Assembly: GCA_019925095.2 (NCBI GenBank)
Contig: CM034403.1
Span: 7,817,690-7,881,689, forward strand
Length of the DNA: 64,000 nt
Origin: Dendrolimus kikuchii
Lineage: Eukaryota; Arthropoda; Insecta; Lepidoptera; Lasiocampidae
Reading direction: 5' to 3'
This document shows, piece after piece, positions 32,696-43,939 of the stretch (positions are counted from its first letter, which is position 1; each line of letters starts with the position of its first letter). Made by a program: the position numbers and the translations under genes. The notes beneath the pieces are model-generated. The model ran no database searches, was not told the DNA's origin, and was given only the letters and a program-made list of their open reading frames with translations.

Positions 32696-33062
32696 CTAAT
32701 AATCTATAACCCGAGTCCAGCGTCATCTACCGGGTCTAATTGTGAATCTAAACCACTCCAGAACCCTTTCAAACACATATAAAATTTCATCAAAATCGTA
32801 GAACCCGATTCCAACGCCAATAATTTTGTTTACATTGATATTAATATTATTGAAGTTTTTGTTGGGATCCCTAATTTTTATATTGTCTAAATTAATCAGG
32901 GATAACGTAGCATTCGAATGGTGAAAGAATTTTTGAAATGGGTCCAGTAGTTTTTGAGTTTTTTCGTTACAAACATACAAATATACAAATCTTTCCTCTT
33001 TACTCGTATAATAATTAGTATAGATAAGTTCTGCGCCTTGCAATTCGTAGAAATTTGACATG
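32696..33062. repeat. Dispersed repeat (TTGTGAATCTAAACCA family)
   Basis: Contains CTAATTGTGAATCTAAACCA, CCCTTTCAAACACATATAAA and TTTCATCAAAATCGTAGAAC. The same blocks recur at 51,825-51,960. The 112-codon minus frame (32,723-33,061) is the reverse of this repeat. A widespread moth and butterfly repeat of uncertain class. Confidence 0.55.
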
Positions 33063-33569
33063 ACTTTTCAAAAATTAACCAGTGTAATCTATTTTTATCT
33101 TACTAGATAATTTTTTGAGTATTTCCGACGGAGTGGGCCATCGGAACTCATATCACAGGAAACAAGATTACCTCAAGACTAACCGTTTCACGACGGTATT
33201 CTGTGACAGCCTTGTATCACACCGATCGATCCAGCCCTAAGAGTAATCTACAGATCAGGGATTCGAAATTGGTTTCCCAGGGGTATTTTGGGCGTCGACG
33301 AGGTCTAAAAATCGAGCCCTATTAATTAACACAAGTTCTTCTTTGAAACTTTCAATATACTGTATAAGTTGTGTTTCGTGTACCTATTTGTTATAAAAAA
33401 AATTAGCTACATAAGTATTTTTACGTAATTTGTATAAATATTTATTAATGACACTTGATATTTACTGAATTTTATGTATATTTATTTTAATAAATTTTGA
33501 TGCGAAAAAATGACAAGTTTACTTTCTTAACCGACCGCATAATTTATAAATTGGTAAGTATTTTGTGGT

Positions 33570-33793
33570 AAGTCGTGGAAGGCCACGACACACCTTCCAT
33601 GATCAAATTGATCGTGTACTAGCAGAAGGTGATGTCAGGAGCCTTAAGAACAGACGAGCTTGCATGACAAGAGTTATGAATGTCAAAGAGGCAAGTGAGG
33701 TGTGTAAGAATAAGCCTAAATGGCACTCTGTTGTTCGTGCCTACCCCGCAAGAGAACTGGCGTGAAGTTATGCATGTATGTATGTATGTATTT
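33570..33793 (+). pseudogene. RTE-like LINE C-terminus, copy 1
   Basis: This 5'-truncated copy encodes RGRPRHTFHDQIDRVLAEGD, a LKNRRACMTRVMNVKEASEV block and the end AYPARELA, then a stop (33,763-33,765) and a (TGTA)n tail. It is nearly identical to 35,765-35,985. The protein blocks and the tetranucleotide tail are typical of RTE-type LINE ends. The frame shown is open but lacks any catalytic domain. Confidence 0.8.
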
Positions 33794-33889
33794 TGTATTA
33801 ATGCGAAAAAAAACTAGAGATAGGATTTTAAAGTAATTTAACAGTGGGGGCTGAGAGTATCAGTTCATTTTTCCTTCCACCCATTTTAA

Positions 33890-34151
33890 TCTTATATATA
33901 AAAATGAATGTTTGTCTGCATGTCCTTTATAGAATCGTAAACTACATATTTGATCATGTGACGATCTTTAGCAAAGTTGTTGTGCATGAGCCAAAGAAGG
34001 TTTCTGAGTTGGTTCGCAATTGGACCCGGTAGGTGGCGCTGCTGTCGGCATATCGATTAAAGCTTTTCCGGGCAAGACGACGTCTGTAGGGACAGCTAGT
34101 ATTATCGATTAAAGCTTTTCCGGGCAAGACGACGTCTGTAGGGACAGCTAG
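33890..34151 (+). mobile_element. Non-autonomous Helitron with duplicated 3' end
   Basis: It starts TCTTATATATAAAAATGAAT after an A (33,889) and ends GGGACAGCTAG before a T. The last 52 bp occur twice in tandem (units start at 34,051 and 34,103), giving two CTAG termini at 34,096-34,099 and 34,148-34,151. Each has AGACGACGTCT as a small palindrome upstream. The frame 33,844-34,032 is not a gene. Confidence 0.8.
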
Positions 34152-34164
34152 TATTATATAAAAT

Positions 34165-34460
34165 TATTAGAGCTAGGCATGTTTGCTGAAGAGTTTCTTG
34201 CGCCGCTTCTTCTCTTTAAGCGATAACATGTTGCGAAAAGGTGGTAAATTAGATGAGGCGGCCATAATGTAAATAATAACCATAAACAAAATTAAAACTA
34301 AATAATTAAAATTAACAAGTTGGCGGTATTCTAAATAAAAATTTTAACAATACTCCTTGACACCGTTGCCTTCCGTGATCACGGCCACTGAAAAGTGGCC
34401 GAAACGTCGAAATAACAAAAATCAAATAAGTTACCGCGCTTAAAACCGTTAAAACGTAGT
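34165..34460 (+). repeat. LINE-type 3' end with GAAA-loop hairpin
   Basis: It opens with TTTGCTGAAGAGTTTCTTGC, like 26,160-26,180. Near the end lies CGGCCACT-GAAA-AGTGGCCG (34,382-34,401), a perfect 8-bp stem with a GAAA tetraloop. The end is CTTAAAACCGTTAAAACGTA (34,439-34,458). Related ends occur at 9150-9240, 37,225-37,372 and 55,128-55,385. Confidence 0.65.
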
Positions 34461-34479
34461 CTCATTATGTATCAGTTCA

Positions 34480-34524
34480 TTTTGGAAAAGGGGTCTCTTG
34501 CCCAAAATAGTTTGGGAATCGTTG
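34480..34524. mobile_element. hAT-like terminus fragment
   Basis: TAGTTTGGGAATCGTTG is the reverse of a CAACGATTCCCAAACTA terminus, of the same type as the element at 17,400-17,700. The partner end was not found. Confidence 0.5.
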
Positions 34525-35320
34525 ATCTAGATAATGAGTCTAGCTTGGCACTACACTCACAAAATGTATCATTTATCTTCCAAGCGGTTTGAATAAGACA
34601 AAGCGTAAACTCTATAGACAAGTACATAATCAAAAGCTTCACACAAGAAATGTCAAATTTCTATCGATGATAAAACATTTAAACGTTATTAAATGGTGTA
34701 TTTTTCTGTATGTGTTGTATGTACCAAAATGATGTTCTAAGAAAAAACAATTAACAGTAAGGAAAATTAATTAATATTGAGATATAGAAACCCGGCAACA
34801 GCTAACAACAAAGTAATGAACAAATTCGGGTAATTAACTGTCTGTCCACTTAATAGCTCCAAAACGGTCGCTAAAAGCACATTAATTTAGAAGACAGACT
34901 GAATTAATGGACATTTTAGTGACAATTTTGTACAATTAAAGAACCGCCGCGTGGTCACTAAAAAGTAACAGTAGCGGCGCTTTTGAAACATAATATGAAA
35001 ACTGACACAACTCCTAACTGTGATGATACGATAAAAATATTCATTTTAGCTTGTATTTCCACAAAGAATATCATAAAAGTAATTTATTCTATCAAAATTA
35101 GGTTACATGGTGATTATATCTGTGCTTAGCATTAAAATCATTAAAAAGATATTCTCATTTAATAGTTATAGATAACACTTTATTGGTCATCAAAATAAAT
35201 AATTACAGAAAATGCTCAAATTCTAAGTATCAAAATAATGAAAGTAATATATAATATTAGGTATATAGAAAAATGGTATACTGTCGTTCCTCTAAGAAAT
35301 TAAAATGCCCGAGCCCAGGA
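34525..35320. other. AT-rich intergenic DNA
   Basis: Nothing recognised. Confidence 0.4.
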
Positions 35321-35324
35321 GTAA

Positions 35325-35530
35325 GCGACTTGTTGGATTTGACACATAGGGTATCTCGATAGGTTCAATCACGATGTTTGCCTTCACCGTTGTTAGCACG
35401 TGGTAATTGTATCAATATGATCAATATGCACATTAGGGCAGAAAACTGCCTAAGAGGTGCATTGGTTTTGACCAGAATTCGAATCCGTGTCATTTGAGAC
35501 ACGAGAGCGTTGAACAGCATAATGCGATTC
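35325..35530 (-). mobile_element. tRNA-derived SINE 1, truncated copy
   Basis: The minus-strand reading has GGATTCGAATTCTGGTC (B-box region), CACCTCTTAGGCAGTTTTC, ATTACCACGTGCTAACAACG and GAACCTATCGAGATACC. The 3' GGCGGGT... tail is missing. Same family as 60,348-60,660. Confidence 0.75.
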
Positions 35531-35648
35531 AAATGAGAATAGGATCGCCTTTGCGCCATATTGTGACTTTAAATAATTAAATATTATATTAAGACAATTT
35601 ACTACTAATTTAACCTTTTTATTTAAATTTGATGAAGATTATTTATTA

Positions 35649-35985
35649 GAGAGAGTCGGGGTGAAGGTAAGGAAAGGAATGCTCCGGTGGTTCGGGCATG
35701 TGGAAAGAATGCATGATGAAAGAATGACTAAACAGATATACAATGCAAAAGTGGATGGATTCAGAAGTCGTGGAAGGCCACGACACACCTTCCATGATCA
35801 AATTGATCGTGTACTAGCGGAGGGTGATGTCAGGAGCCTTAAGAACAGACGAGTGTGCATGACAAGAGTTATGAATGTCAAAGAAGCAAGTGAGGTGTGT
35901 AAGAATGGGCCTAAATGGCGCTCTGTTGATCGTGCCTACCCCGCGAGGGAACTGGCGTGAAGTTATGTATGTATGTATGTATGTA
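35649..35985 (+). pseudogene. RTE-like LINE C-terminus, copy 2
   Basis: An open frame of about 100 codons: VRKGMLRWFGHVERMHDERM, then RGRPRHTFHDQIDRVLAEGD, LKNRRVCMTRVMNVKEASEV and DRAYPARELA, with a stop at 35,958-35,960 and a (TATG)n tail. The LRWFGHVERM and RGRPR blocks identify the extreme C-terminus of an endonuclease-reverse transcriptase LINE. The catalytic part is missing, so it is 5'-truncated. Confidence 0.85.
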
Positions 35986-35989
35986 CTAT

Positions 35990-37085
35990 TTATTATTGAT
36001 ATGCAAATAAGTTTTTGCAAACCATACTTTTCAAGTGACATTTGACAGATAGAGGTTATTGACATTCCTGTTCTCATTTGGATCGCACAGTAAATATATT
36101 AATTATTATTTTTTTCTTTTGAAAATTTTACAATTCTTATTACATAGCATTCTGAAGCAGTCAAATAATTATTTATTTTGAATTTCAGCCGTAAAGCCAG
36201 CTCGGGGGAAATCGTAGGTCTTTGCCTCACATCAATCGACAGGGTTCCGTGGTTGTTCAAAAGTCATATTTCACTAAACACTTCAACTTTTGCACATAAA
36301 GACAGTTTTTTGCATAAAAACCAACTAATACCCTACCACATATAATTTATAGTTCACTTTTAATAAATATTTTACATATTTTTTTTAGGTATTGTTAGTA
36401 CCTATATAAATCTTAAATATTTACATAATTTGTAGAATAGCAGTGCGCACGAATATTAAATCTACACGGATTACGGATACTACGTCTACGTACGTACGTA
36501 CGTCGTACGTCTACGGATGGGAACTAGACGAAAAACGTGTAACCGAACGGAAAAATGCTGACCGCCTTATATTATTAAACAATTTCGAACTTTAGTGCAA
36601 TGAAATAAGATCTAAAATTAAAATAATATCCATCAGTGTACTATACCGAGTATTGAAAGAAGGTCTAGTATTTGCCCTTATTACTATACAATTTGATCGA
36701 CGGGCTTTGATGATCTTCGAAATTTTGTTCCAACCAACTCTTGGTTGGACATCTCATTAGTTTTATATGTGACTGTTTGATTACAAAATAAATGCAGAAG
36801 TAATACCTTGGTATTATACAATGATCATTTTAATTAACGAATATGTTTAGTTCTTGACATTTGAACCACAAAAGTCAAGGGCTCACCGTGTTGGTTAATT
36901 GAGGAAATTCAAATTTTAACAAAACTGTACAACTGAGAAACAGTCCAAGCTATTCAGAGAATTTTCCATTTAGAGATTCACATGAAAAACCACAATCTGA
37001 CCTTCTCAGAAGTACATTATGTATCTTAAATGTATCTAAATCTTAAATGTGCGTCATGGAAAAACACGGTTCGTTTACCTTAAGA
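35990..37085. other. AT-rich DNA with an ACGT tetranucleotide tract
   Basis: A (CGTA)n-like self-complementary tract occupies 36,483-36,522. The rest is featureless. Confidence 0.45.
36483..36522. repeat. (ACGT)n palindromic microsatellite
   Basis: Runs of TACGTACGTACG are interrupted by GTCTACG units. The tract is self-complementary and can extrude as a hairpin. Confidence 0.75.
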
Positions 37086-37225
37086 CTTTTTATTGCCTGC
37101 AGCCGTCAAAGAGACAGGCGGCTCACCTGATGGAAAGTTGCCATCGCCTAGACGTTTGCAACACCAGAAGCGATGCCAATGCGTTTCCAGCCTCTAAAAT
37201 GATATAGGTCTGAGGAGGACATAAG
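37086..37225 (-). mobile_element. SINE-like element, family B, 3' part
   Basis: The minus-strand reading has the GAGGCTGGAAACGCATTGGC block, TTCTGGTGTTGCAAACGTCT, TCAGGTGAGCCGCCTGTC and an AATAAAAAGTC end. It links the B-specific body to the tail shared with family A. Confidence 0.7.
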
Positions 37226-37372
37226 ATCATAATAAAAACTACATTTTATCGTTTATAAGCGCGGCACTTTAATTGATTTTTAATTTCGACATTTTGGCCA
37301 TAGTTCAGTAGCCGTGATCACTGAGAAGTGGCCGAAAATCTTAAAACCATTACAACGTAATTTTACTATTGT
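37225..37372. repeat. Foldback copy of the GAAA-loop repeat end
   Basis: The left half reads the repeat end in reverse (…ATTTTGGCCATAGTTCAGT, then AGCCGTGATCAC). The right half reads it forward (TGAGAAGTGGCCGAAAATC, then TTAAAACCATTACAACGTA). The two halves form an imperfect inverted repeat of about 60 bp per arm centred on GTGATCAC. Confidence 0.6.
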
Positions 37373-37379
37373 ATACTAG

Positions 37380-38515
37380 TCGTGAAAACTTAAGAAAATG
37401 CTAAAGACCATTGTAATATATAACTTGATACAGATTCAAAATTTTGTTTCCGTGTTGTTTTGATTAATAATATTACTAAATGAAATAAGGATAAGTGTTT
37501 GGTTAGGCGCTCAACTTCAAGCCGCTAGCGAGTGGTAGCGATCGTGTTTAAATGATTATAGTGAATTAATATCAGAGTCATAAATACGTCAGGGCGAACG
37601 ATAACCAGCCGTGGGCCTGCTGATATTAATCAGAGAAACACGACCGGACCAATACGATTGGAACTACCGGGATTATCGCCAACTATGTACCTAATCGATT
37701 GTAATCACGCTGTGAAATAACATTGCATATAAATTTGCATTATTAACCGTCTTCAAAAGAGGGGGATCTTTCAGATGAGGATTCTCAATTCATCATGTAA
37801 ATATTTGCTCAAAAAATGCATTTACGAAGCCTATATACATTGTTCGAAAATTAAAAATTACGCACCATACAACGGAACGTGCGGTAAAATAGGTACTTGT
37901 GTAAGTAAAATATATAAAAATTCCACCAAGGAGTTTCACATTACGAGAATAAATAAGCTGAATAATCGAACCTCCTTAGAAGCGCTTTTGATCATTACAT
38001 TTATCTTACTTTAATACTATAGAGAAAATGAGACAAAAGTTGTAGTTCTAATTTCCACCACGCTCATGTGACACTATTTGCAAATTTGCAAACGTCAAAG
38101 ATTTTTGCTACTTTCCGACTGATATTTATGTTTGTTTCATTACCTATTGTACTGTTTTCTTGCAAATGTGTTGAAAAACGTATGACACACGAGCGGTTGT
38201 TGGTTTTTACAAACTCGTGACTATGGTAAGCCCTCAACTGCCTCTCCGGCTTACATTCCTCTACTCGTTAGTAAAAGCCAACTTCCGCATTAGTATCATA
38301 AATAATTATTTTATATATGTTCAGCCATAACGTCTTTGTTTCTGAATCGGTTTTCGATGATTCTTTTGCGTTGGATTCATTACAGTTCCACGATAGTTTC
38401 ACTGTTATTGGATTACATAACATAATATAATAATGGTACATAATATAATAGTCAAAAATAAAAATTCAAGATAGAAATCGATTTTGACTAAAAAGATAGA
38501 AGTAAATAATTTCTA
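37380..38515. other. Intergenic DNA
   Basis: The 79-codon frame 37,775-38,014 has no domain. Nothing else was recognised. Confidence 0.4.
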
Positions 38516-38521
38516 CAATAC

Positions 38522-38617
38522 CTTGAAGTTGGTGCAAAGTAAAACATAAAAAAATAACAATAAATTTGCAAAACATCTTAATTTTTATGTTTTTTTTTTA
38601 TTCGCATCGACTTCGAG
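38522..38617. mobile_element. Short MITE, CTTGAAGTYGGTGCA termini
   Basis: CTTGAAGTTGGTGCA (38,522-38,536) and the reverse of CGCATCGACTTCGAG (38,603-38,617) are imperfect inverted ends (11 of 15) around an A/T-rich centre with ACATAAAAA/TTTTTATGT. A better-preserved copy lies at 56,719-56,780. Confidence 0.5.
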
Positions 38618-38974
38618 GTGTTGTAGAAAATATTATTTTTTAGTTACTCTTGAAGTCGGTTTCTTTGTTGCTATAATTTTTTTTTATAATTTTTATGCCC
38701 CTGCTATACCTGGGACAAAGTAAGTATTGATAGTTAGTTATTTTAACATTACAACAACCAACATATTATTCTTGTCTCTGGAAAAACAGAAGTATTAGTT
38801 AGTACGAATGCGTCAGTCAATTTTTACAAAAAGTGCTAACGAACTACTAAATTCCCTGAAATCCCCAGTCGAATGACACTTTGGAACTTACAAAATAACT
38901 TGTGTGGCCCTTTACAGACTATTACTCATTTAATTTTATTTAATAAACGACAGCGTGATTGACTATATTGTCAC

Positions 38975-39068
38975 ATTTTTTTATTGCTGAAGCACAGAAA
39001 ACAGGCTGACGGCCCAACTGTAATGGAAAATGGTTACCGTCGCCTATGGGCATTAGCAGCACCAGAGG
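38975..39068 (-). repeat. Family A/B SINE 3' tail fragment
   Basis: The minus-strand reading CTGGTGCTGCTAATGCCCAT, AGGCGACGGTAACCATTTTC and AGCAATAAAAAAA is the shared tail without a head. Confidence 0.65.
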
Positions 39069-39182
39069 TTATAATATATTATAAGTAATGCTTTTGAACC
39101 TGATTTTTAAAGCATTGTAAGGATTTGAATGTATGACCAATGATACTTCATCATTGGTTCTTCATCTGAGTTCCTTCCCCTT

Positions 39183-39720
39183 TTTTTTGATAACGGAGGG
39201 GAATGTCTTTTCTTGGGACACCATCCCTGGGCCTGAGGGGGAAGGCTCACCGAGAGATTTATGAGACTTCTGATTGGCCTGATCATCCGTCAGACTACCC
39301 ACTAAACCTAACCTGCGCACCTCTCCTATGCGCTTTTACGGGGTGCCATAGGAACTAAACCATAGATATCACATCTGTGATACTCCAACGCTTGGCTCTC
39401 ACTTAGGGCACCCCCGGGGAAGGGTCCCTCTTCACCAACAGGGGTGTCAGTAACAGAAGTCCACGGTATCCCCCACTGGTCCGCGTAGTCCCCTATGATA
39501 GGTTACGGGAGGATCTGCGCGTAGCGGCGTTTACGACCCCTAGGCCACCTCCTGCGGATGACGTCCGCATACGCGCTCTCCTCCCTCTCTCGTTCGGCCG
39601 CCTCCTTCAGGGGCATAACTTGATCACAGAAGGAGGCTGAGTTACGTCCCCTGAGTTGAGTATGCTCAGCCTACCCACTAAAATCAAGCGTGACCGTTAG
39701 CCTCTTGAAACATCTCTACT
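39183..39720 (-). pseudogene. R1-clade LINE C-terminus and 3' UTR
   Basis: On the minus strand the frame from 39,637 to the TAA at 39,503-39,505 reads ASFCDQVMPLKEAAERERE, an ESAYADVIRRRW segment, and RGRKRRYAQILP. A KEAAEREREE helix followed by a basic RRR…RYAQILP end is characteristic of the tail of R1-clade retrotransposon proteins. A TAG sits 36 bases upstream of this block in the same frame. The following GC-rich 3' UTR runs to an A-tract (39,183-39,190, read as T on +). The upstream enzyme is missing. Confidence 0.7.
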
Positions 39721-39724
39721 GACC

Positions 39725-40480
39725 TGTAAACAGGAATTCGCAGTGAAGAATCAATTCGTATTTTATTCATATGCCACTACACGGAGTAGTGGAATAGTAA
39801 AAAAATATTGGTGACTTACCATCAGACTTATAGTTTACAGATGATTATTTTTAAAGTACACAATTTAGATAAAAGCATTATTATATTTCTTGTAAATTAC
39901 AAGTTTATTCATAAATTACAAAATATAAATGTGACAAGGACACCTTGTAAACAGTTTTGAGATAATTAAAGAATTTAAAATAAAAAAGACATAAAAGAAT
40001 AAGAAAAACGAAAAGCATGAAAACCCATAGTAACGAGACCAAACAAAATTTATTCGTCCCATTGCAAGGAGTTAAAAGTATTTTAAATGAAGCAGCAAAA
40101 TTTATGAAATGAAATTCAAGAGCATAAGAAACTTCGGAATAAAAAAAAAACAAATAAAACACTGCATTTAAAATCGGTAAAACGTAACTTTATTAAAAGC
40201 AAGAGTCGGAAAATAATTTCAGCAAAAATTTGTTTTGTACGAGATTTTTTAAGTAGCTCTTGAACTATGTTTTTTTTTATAATATGTAGCTATTTTTCTT
40301 GTTTTGCTTATATTTATATGTGTATCTTAATATTTACTTAATTCTATTATTTCAACAGGCTTGTTATAGAGACCACTTTGAATAAGCTTTTTATATTTCT
40401 AATTTAAAATAAACTAAATTATAAATAAATTACCCTACAAACAAAAACTTAGAAATTAAATACTACTATAAACATATTTA
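39725..40480. other. AT-rich DNA
   Basis: Part of it (about 40,270-40,480) may be the 3' UTR of the minus-strand LINE remnant at 40,488-40,853. No other feature was recognised. Confidence 0.35.
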
Positions 40481-40487
40481 CAAGTAA

Positions 40488-40853
40488 AAGATGTAGTCCA
40501 GATCGCTTTCGGTGGGGAGCGTTCCCAAAATGCTGGCCACATTCCCCCGTTGTATGGCAACGCTTATTCGTTGCCCTAAATATAAGCCAGCCCTTTGGTC
40601 ACTTCTTTCAATCGCTGTGAAAGGTCTCGGTAAAGTTGATAAGCCTCACGTCCCCATGGCCCCAAAGTCTCAACCCCGAAAGCCACAAATATGTATCCGT
40701 CACCGATGGATGCATATTTGCGGCGTCTCAAGGTTTCTTGAAGTGTGGCAGCTCCTCCGGCAGTGACGGCTGTATTTGGAAGATGGGAAGCTGCCAACGT
40801 ATCAACACACGTTGCGTCCCATACTAAGGAGCGTCGTATCTTCCAAGGTACCA
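40488..40853 (-). pseudogene. LINE-like polyprotein C-terminus, frameshifted
   Basis: The minus strand reads PWKIRRSLVWDATCVDTLAA (from 40,853), then SIGDGYIFVAFGVETLGPWG and LYRDLSQRLKEVTKGLAY. After a frameshift near 40,583 it continues LGQRISVAIQRGNVASILGT and ESDLDYIFYL to a TAA at 40,488-40,490. The order LVWDATCVDTLA, GVETLGPWG, RISVAIQRGN is one I recognise from the end of reverse-transcriptase polyproteins dispersed in insect genomes. The exact LINE clade is uncertain. Confidence 0.65.
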
Positions 40854-40869
40854 TTACCATTCTATTATT

Positions 40870-43800
40870 ATATTTATACTTATTAACAACTATGTAAATT
40901 ATAAATGTATCAGATTTTTGAGTCTAACCTTCCTTGTTTCTAATATCACAATATCTATGTTATTTACGTATTCTCTTATGTATAAAATATGTCTTGGATT
41001 TATCTATATATTTCCCATGTAATTTATATGCATACTACACACAGGTACACACACATTCACACTACTACTATATTTATATTAAGTATTGTTGTCGTCGGCA
41101 GTGTATTGACAGTGTGATATAAGATTAAATGCTTTTTTTTCAATTTATTTATAAGCAAAGCAAACAGATACAATATATATTTTATAACTAGTGTAATATT
41201 CTATATGTTATTAATGTGGTATCCATCAGCACTATTTACATTTTATTTTAGGATATAATAACTTTATTTTAGGACATATTGACTTTTTTAGAGTTTCGTA
41301 GACAAATAATAAAAACAGTGGATGTTTATCATCTATACGGAACCCTTCACCATGGCCGATTTATTAATTATTTCAATAATATAGTAAATTAATTAGCACT
41401 TTAATATGGTTTTACCATATTAAGTTAATTTCGAATCACAGTAAAAAGCTAATGAACCTAATGAACACAAATAATTTTCCATTAAACATGTTCGTTAAAA
41501 AGCAATTATTAACTAATTATAAACAGCACATGGTTTTCATTAATAACAGCGTGGCGCCTGTTTGATGTAATTGTTAAGTAAGTAATATTCCTTTTTAATT
41601 TCATTACTTTATAAATCATCATCTTTAGTGAACAAAATAGGTAGACAGAGTCTCGAGCTCTCAAAGTGAAGCCAGCTAAAGGAAGCCGATCGCGCAGCAT
41701 TGCGTTGCGTGAGCTTAATATTAAATCACGATAATCGAATTAGCACGGATAAAGATGAAATAGTTTCCAATGCATACTAGACGCTAACCACGTGTACGTA
41801 TACATTATTATTCTCGTAGGCTTTATTCGTCTTAACCTATAGTTAAATCCCGGGATTTAACTATACCGGTATTAGAGCGTTGGTTTGAAGTCCAAGATCC
41901 GTGTTCTACTTTTTCTTCTCCATTCCTGTTTAACTGTTAACACACATATTATTCTTCACGACATAAAGCCAGCACTAGACAAATAACCATACACTGGAAA
42001 AACTATCTGAGTTAAACCTCTCTTGTACAATATATAATATATACATGCAGACGATCATAACCAACTTTTAAAATCATTTAAAGATTGGAGACCTAAAGCG
42101 CCGTATTCCCAGATTCGTATGACGAACATGACATGTATCAAAATATAGTAGAACTTTTTCCTGTCGTACACTACCAGTATATCTAGACACGTGTTAATTT
42201 CATTGAATGACTCTCCAGAAGTAGTCGCTTTAGGCCCTCAGTTACAAGAAGAAATAATGACTTTGCTGTGTGGATTATCGCTGAGTAAAATTCCTATAAC
42301 TAGTTGAATAACGAAATATAATCGGCTAAACGCGCGTCAGTTGATGCATATGAAAAGTACTATTGAGGTCACAAACAACATGTCAACTTTTTAGTTTTTA
42401 TCATTCGACTACGAATATCACACAAACTACTCACGGATGTCGTTTCAACTAATTCTCGATTAAAATATTTTTTTAACTCTACTACAATTATATCAGAACT
42501 TATCACTTCTTAGTTCATAAGTTGCAAAGTTTTACTACTTTAAAGCGAATAACTTCCTATTAATTGAGTTGAATGAACATGTATCAAGAACATTTAATTC
42601 AACAAGTGTCCCAACAGACTGCTTGCTATTGAATATAGCATTGCCTCACAGAGTACATAATTGTCTCTTTAAATCTGATTGTGTCAACACACGTATGGCA
42701 TTGTAACAATTAAAATTTACTATCCATCTCTGTACAAACACCAACTCGTTTCACTTCCATCTTCCGATTATACCACCAATAACAGTCACTAAGAAATATT
42801 AATTAATAAAATTAAGACTTGACTAATTAATTCTAACGATGTCTCAACTTTCCGTTACACGAATGGCGATCTTCTCTAATTTTATTTTTAAGATTACACT
42901 TATATAACCGCATACATAATTGTGCTAGTTAGTCTAAAAAATATCTGTGACATACAAAGACAAATGTGAGGATTTGACTTTCTTTAAGGGTTTCATCTTC
43001 GCCCAAATAAGTAAGGATCCCTAAAAATGCTGCATCTCTGTAGCACCTCAACATTTTCTTATCCACTTCCCATATACCGCCTACCTTATAATTATGGTGG
43101 TATCAATAAAAAGGCCCATTGATCAGAAAGTAAAAAGGCAGCTACCGTTCGCTCCGAGGCTGTTCGGTAATAATACGCTTTCAACTTATAAATTTCACTC
43201 AGAATCATCAATGACACGTAGCCAGTCAGTAATTAAGCAGATACTCGTAATTATAAAGTGGACCTCGCTTTAATAGCCATTTGACATTGAAATATCGATG
43301 TAACTATTTCAAAGAACGACCATGTAAATGACCTAAGACATAAAATCTGCTATTATGGGCCATATAAACATCAAAATCTCTAGTGATAATTACCGGTCGA
43401 AACCATAAAATCGCGGTGACAACACAAAGCTGTTTTGAAGTCCCAAAAAAGATTATAAACATAAAGTTGGACGTAAAATGTTGGGTTGACTTCAATAAAA
43501 TATGACTTTTAAAATCATAAATACGAATTGGTCCTTCATGCCAGATAACAAAGAAGCTTTTGAGGCGTTTTATTATTCTAGCGGGTTCTTGACAATGAGC
43601 CTTTTAATAGTAAAGGCTCGTTTGTCGGCAGCACGTGGATATTTCGCATGTTCAACTTGAAAAGGGTTTGAGATGTTCCCAGAATTTGTAAAGATTTTAA
43701 TAACAGTTATACAAAACTTAAGAAGCTTTATTATAATACCAATACCTTTGTGTTAGAACTCATAACTACCATGTTATTGTTTGTGACTTGTAGACGTCAT

Positions 43801-43880
43801 AATGCTTGGAAACCAAAAGAACTAGCTTCTGTAATTGTTTCATTATGTAATGTAGTATCTGGAAATTAAGTAAACAGGTC
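40870..43880. other. Long AT-rich intergenic stretch
   Basis: Holds a perfect 28-bp palindrome (41,838-41,865) and a possible dispersed-repeat trace at about 41,280-41,350 (AGAGTTTCGTAGAC, ACGGAACCCTT). No gene was recognised. Confidence 0.4.
41838..41865. repeat. Perfect 28-bp palindrome
   Basis: TATAGTTAAATCCC is followed immediately by its exact reverse complement, with no loop. Such loop-free palindromes can extrude as cruciforms or bind dimeric proteins. No copy was seen elsewhere in the window. Confidence 0.85.
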
Positions 43881-43939
43881 TCAGATTTCTATGTCTGACA
43901 TTTATTTCGCTATAATGTCCTTCCTGTGGCTTGACGCAA

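Noticed and set aside
32723..33061. 112-codon minus-strand frame ending WFRFTIRPGR
   Set aside because: It is the reverse reading of a dispersed repeat also found at 51,785-51,965.
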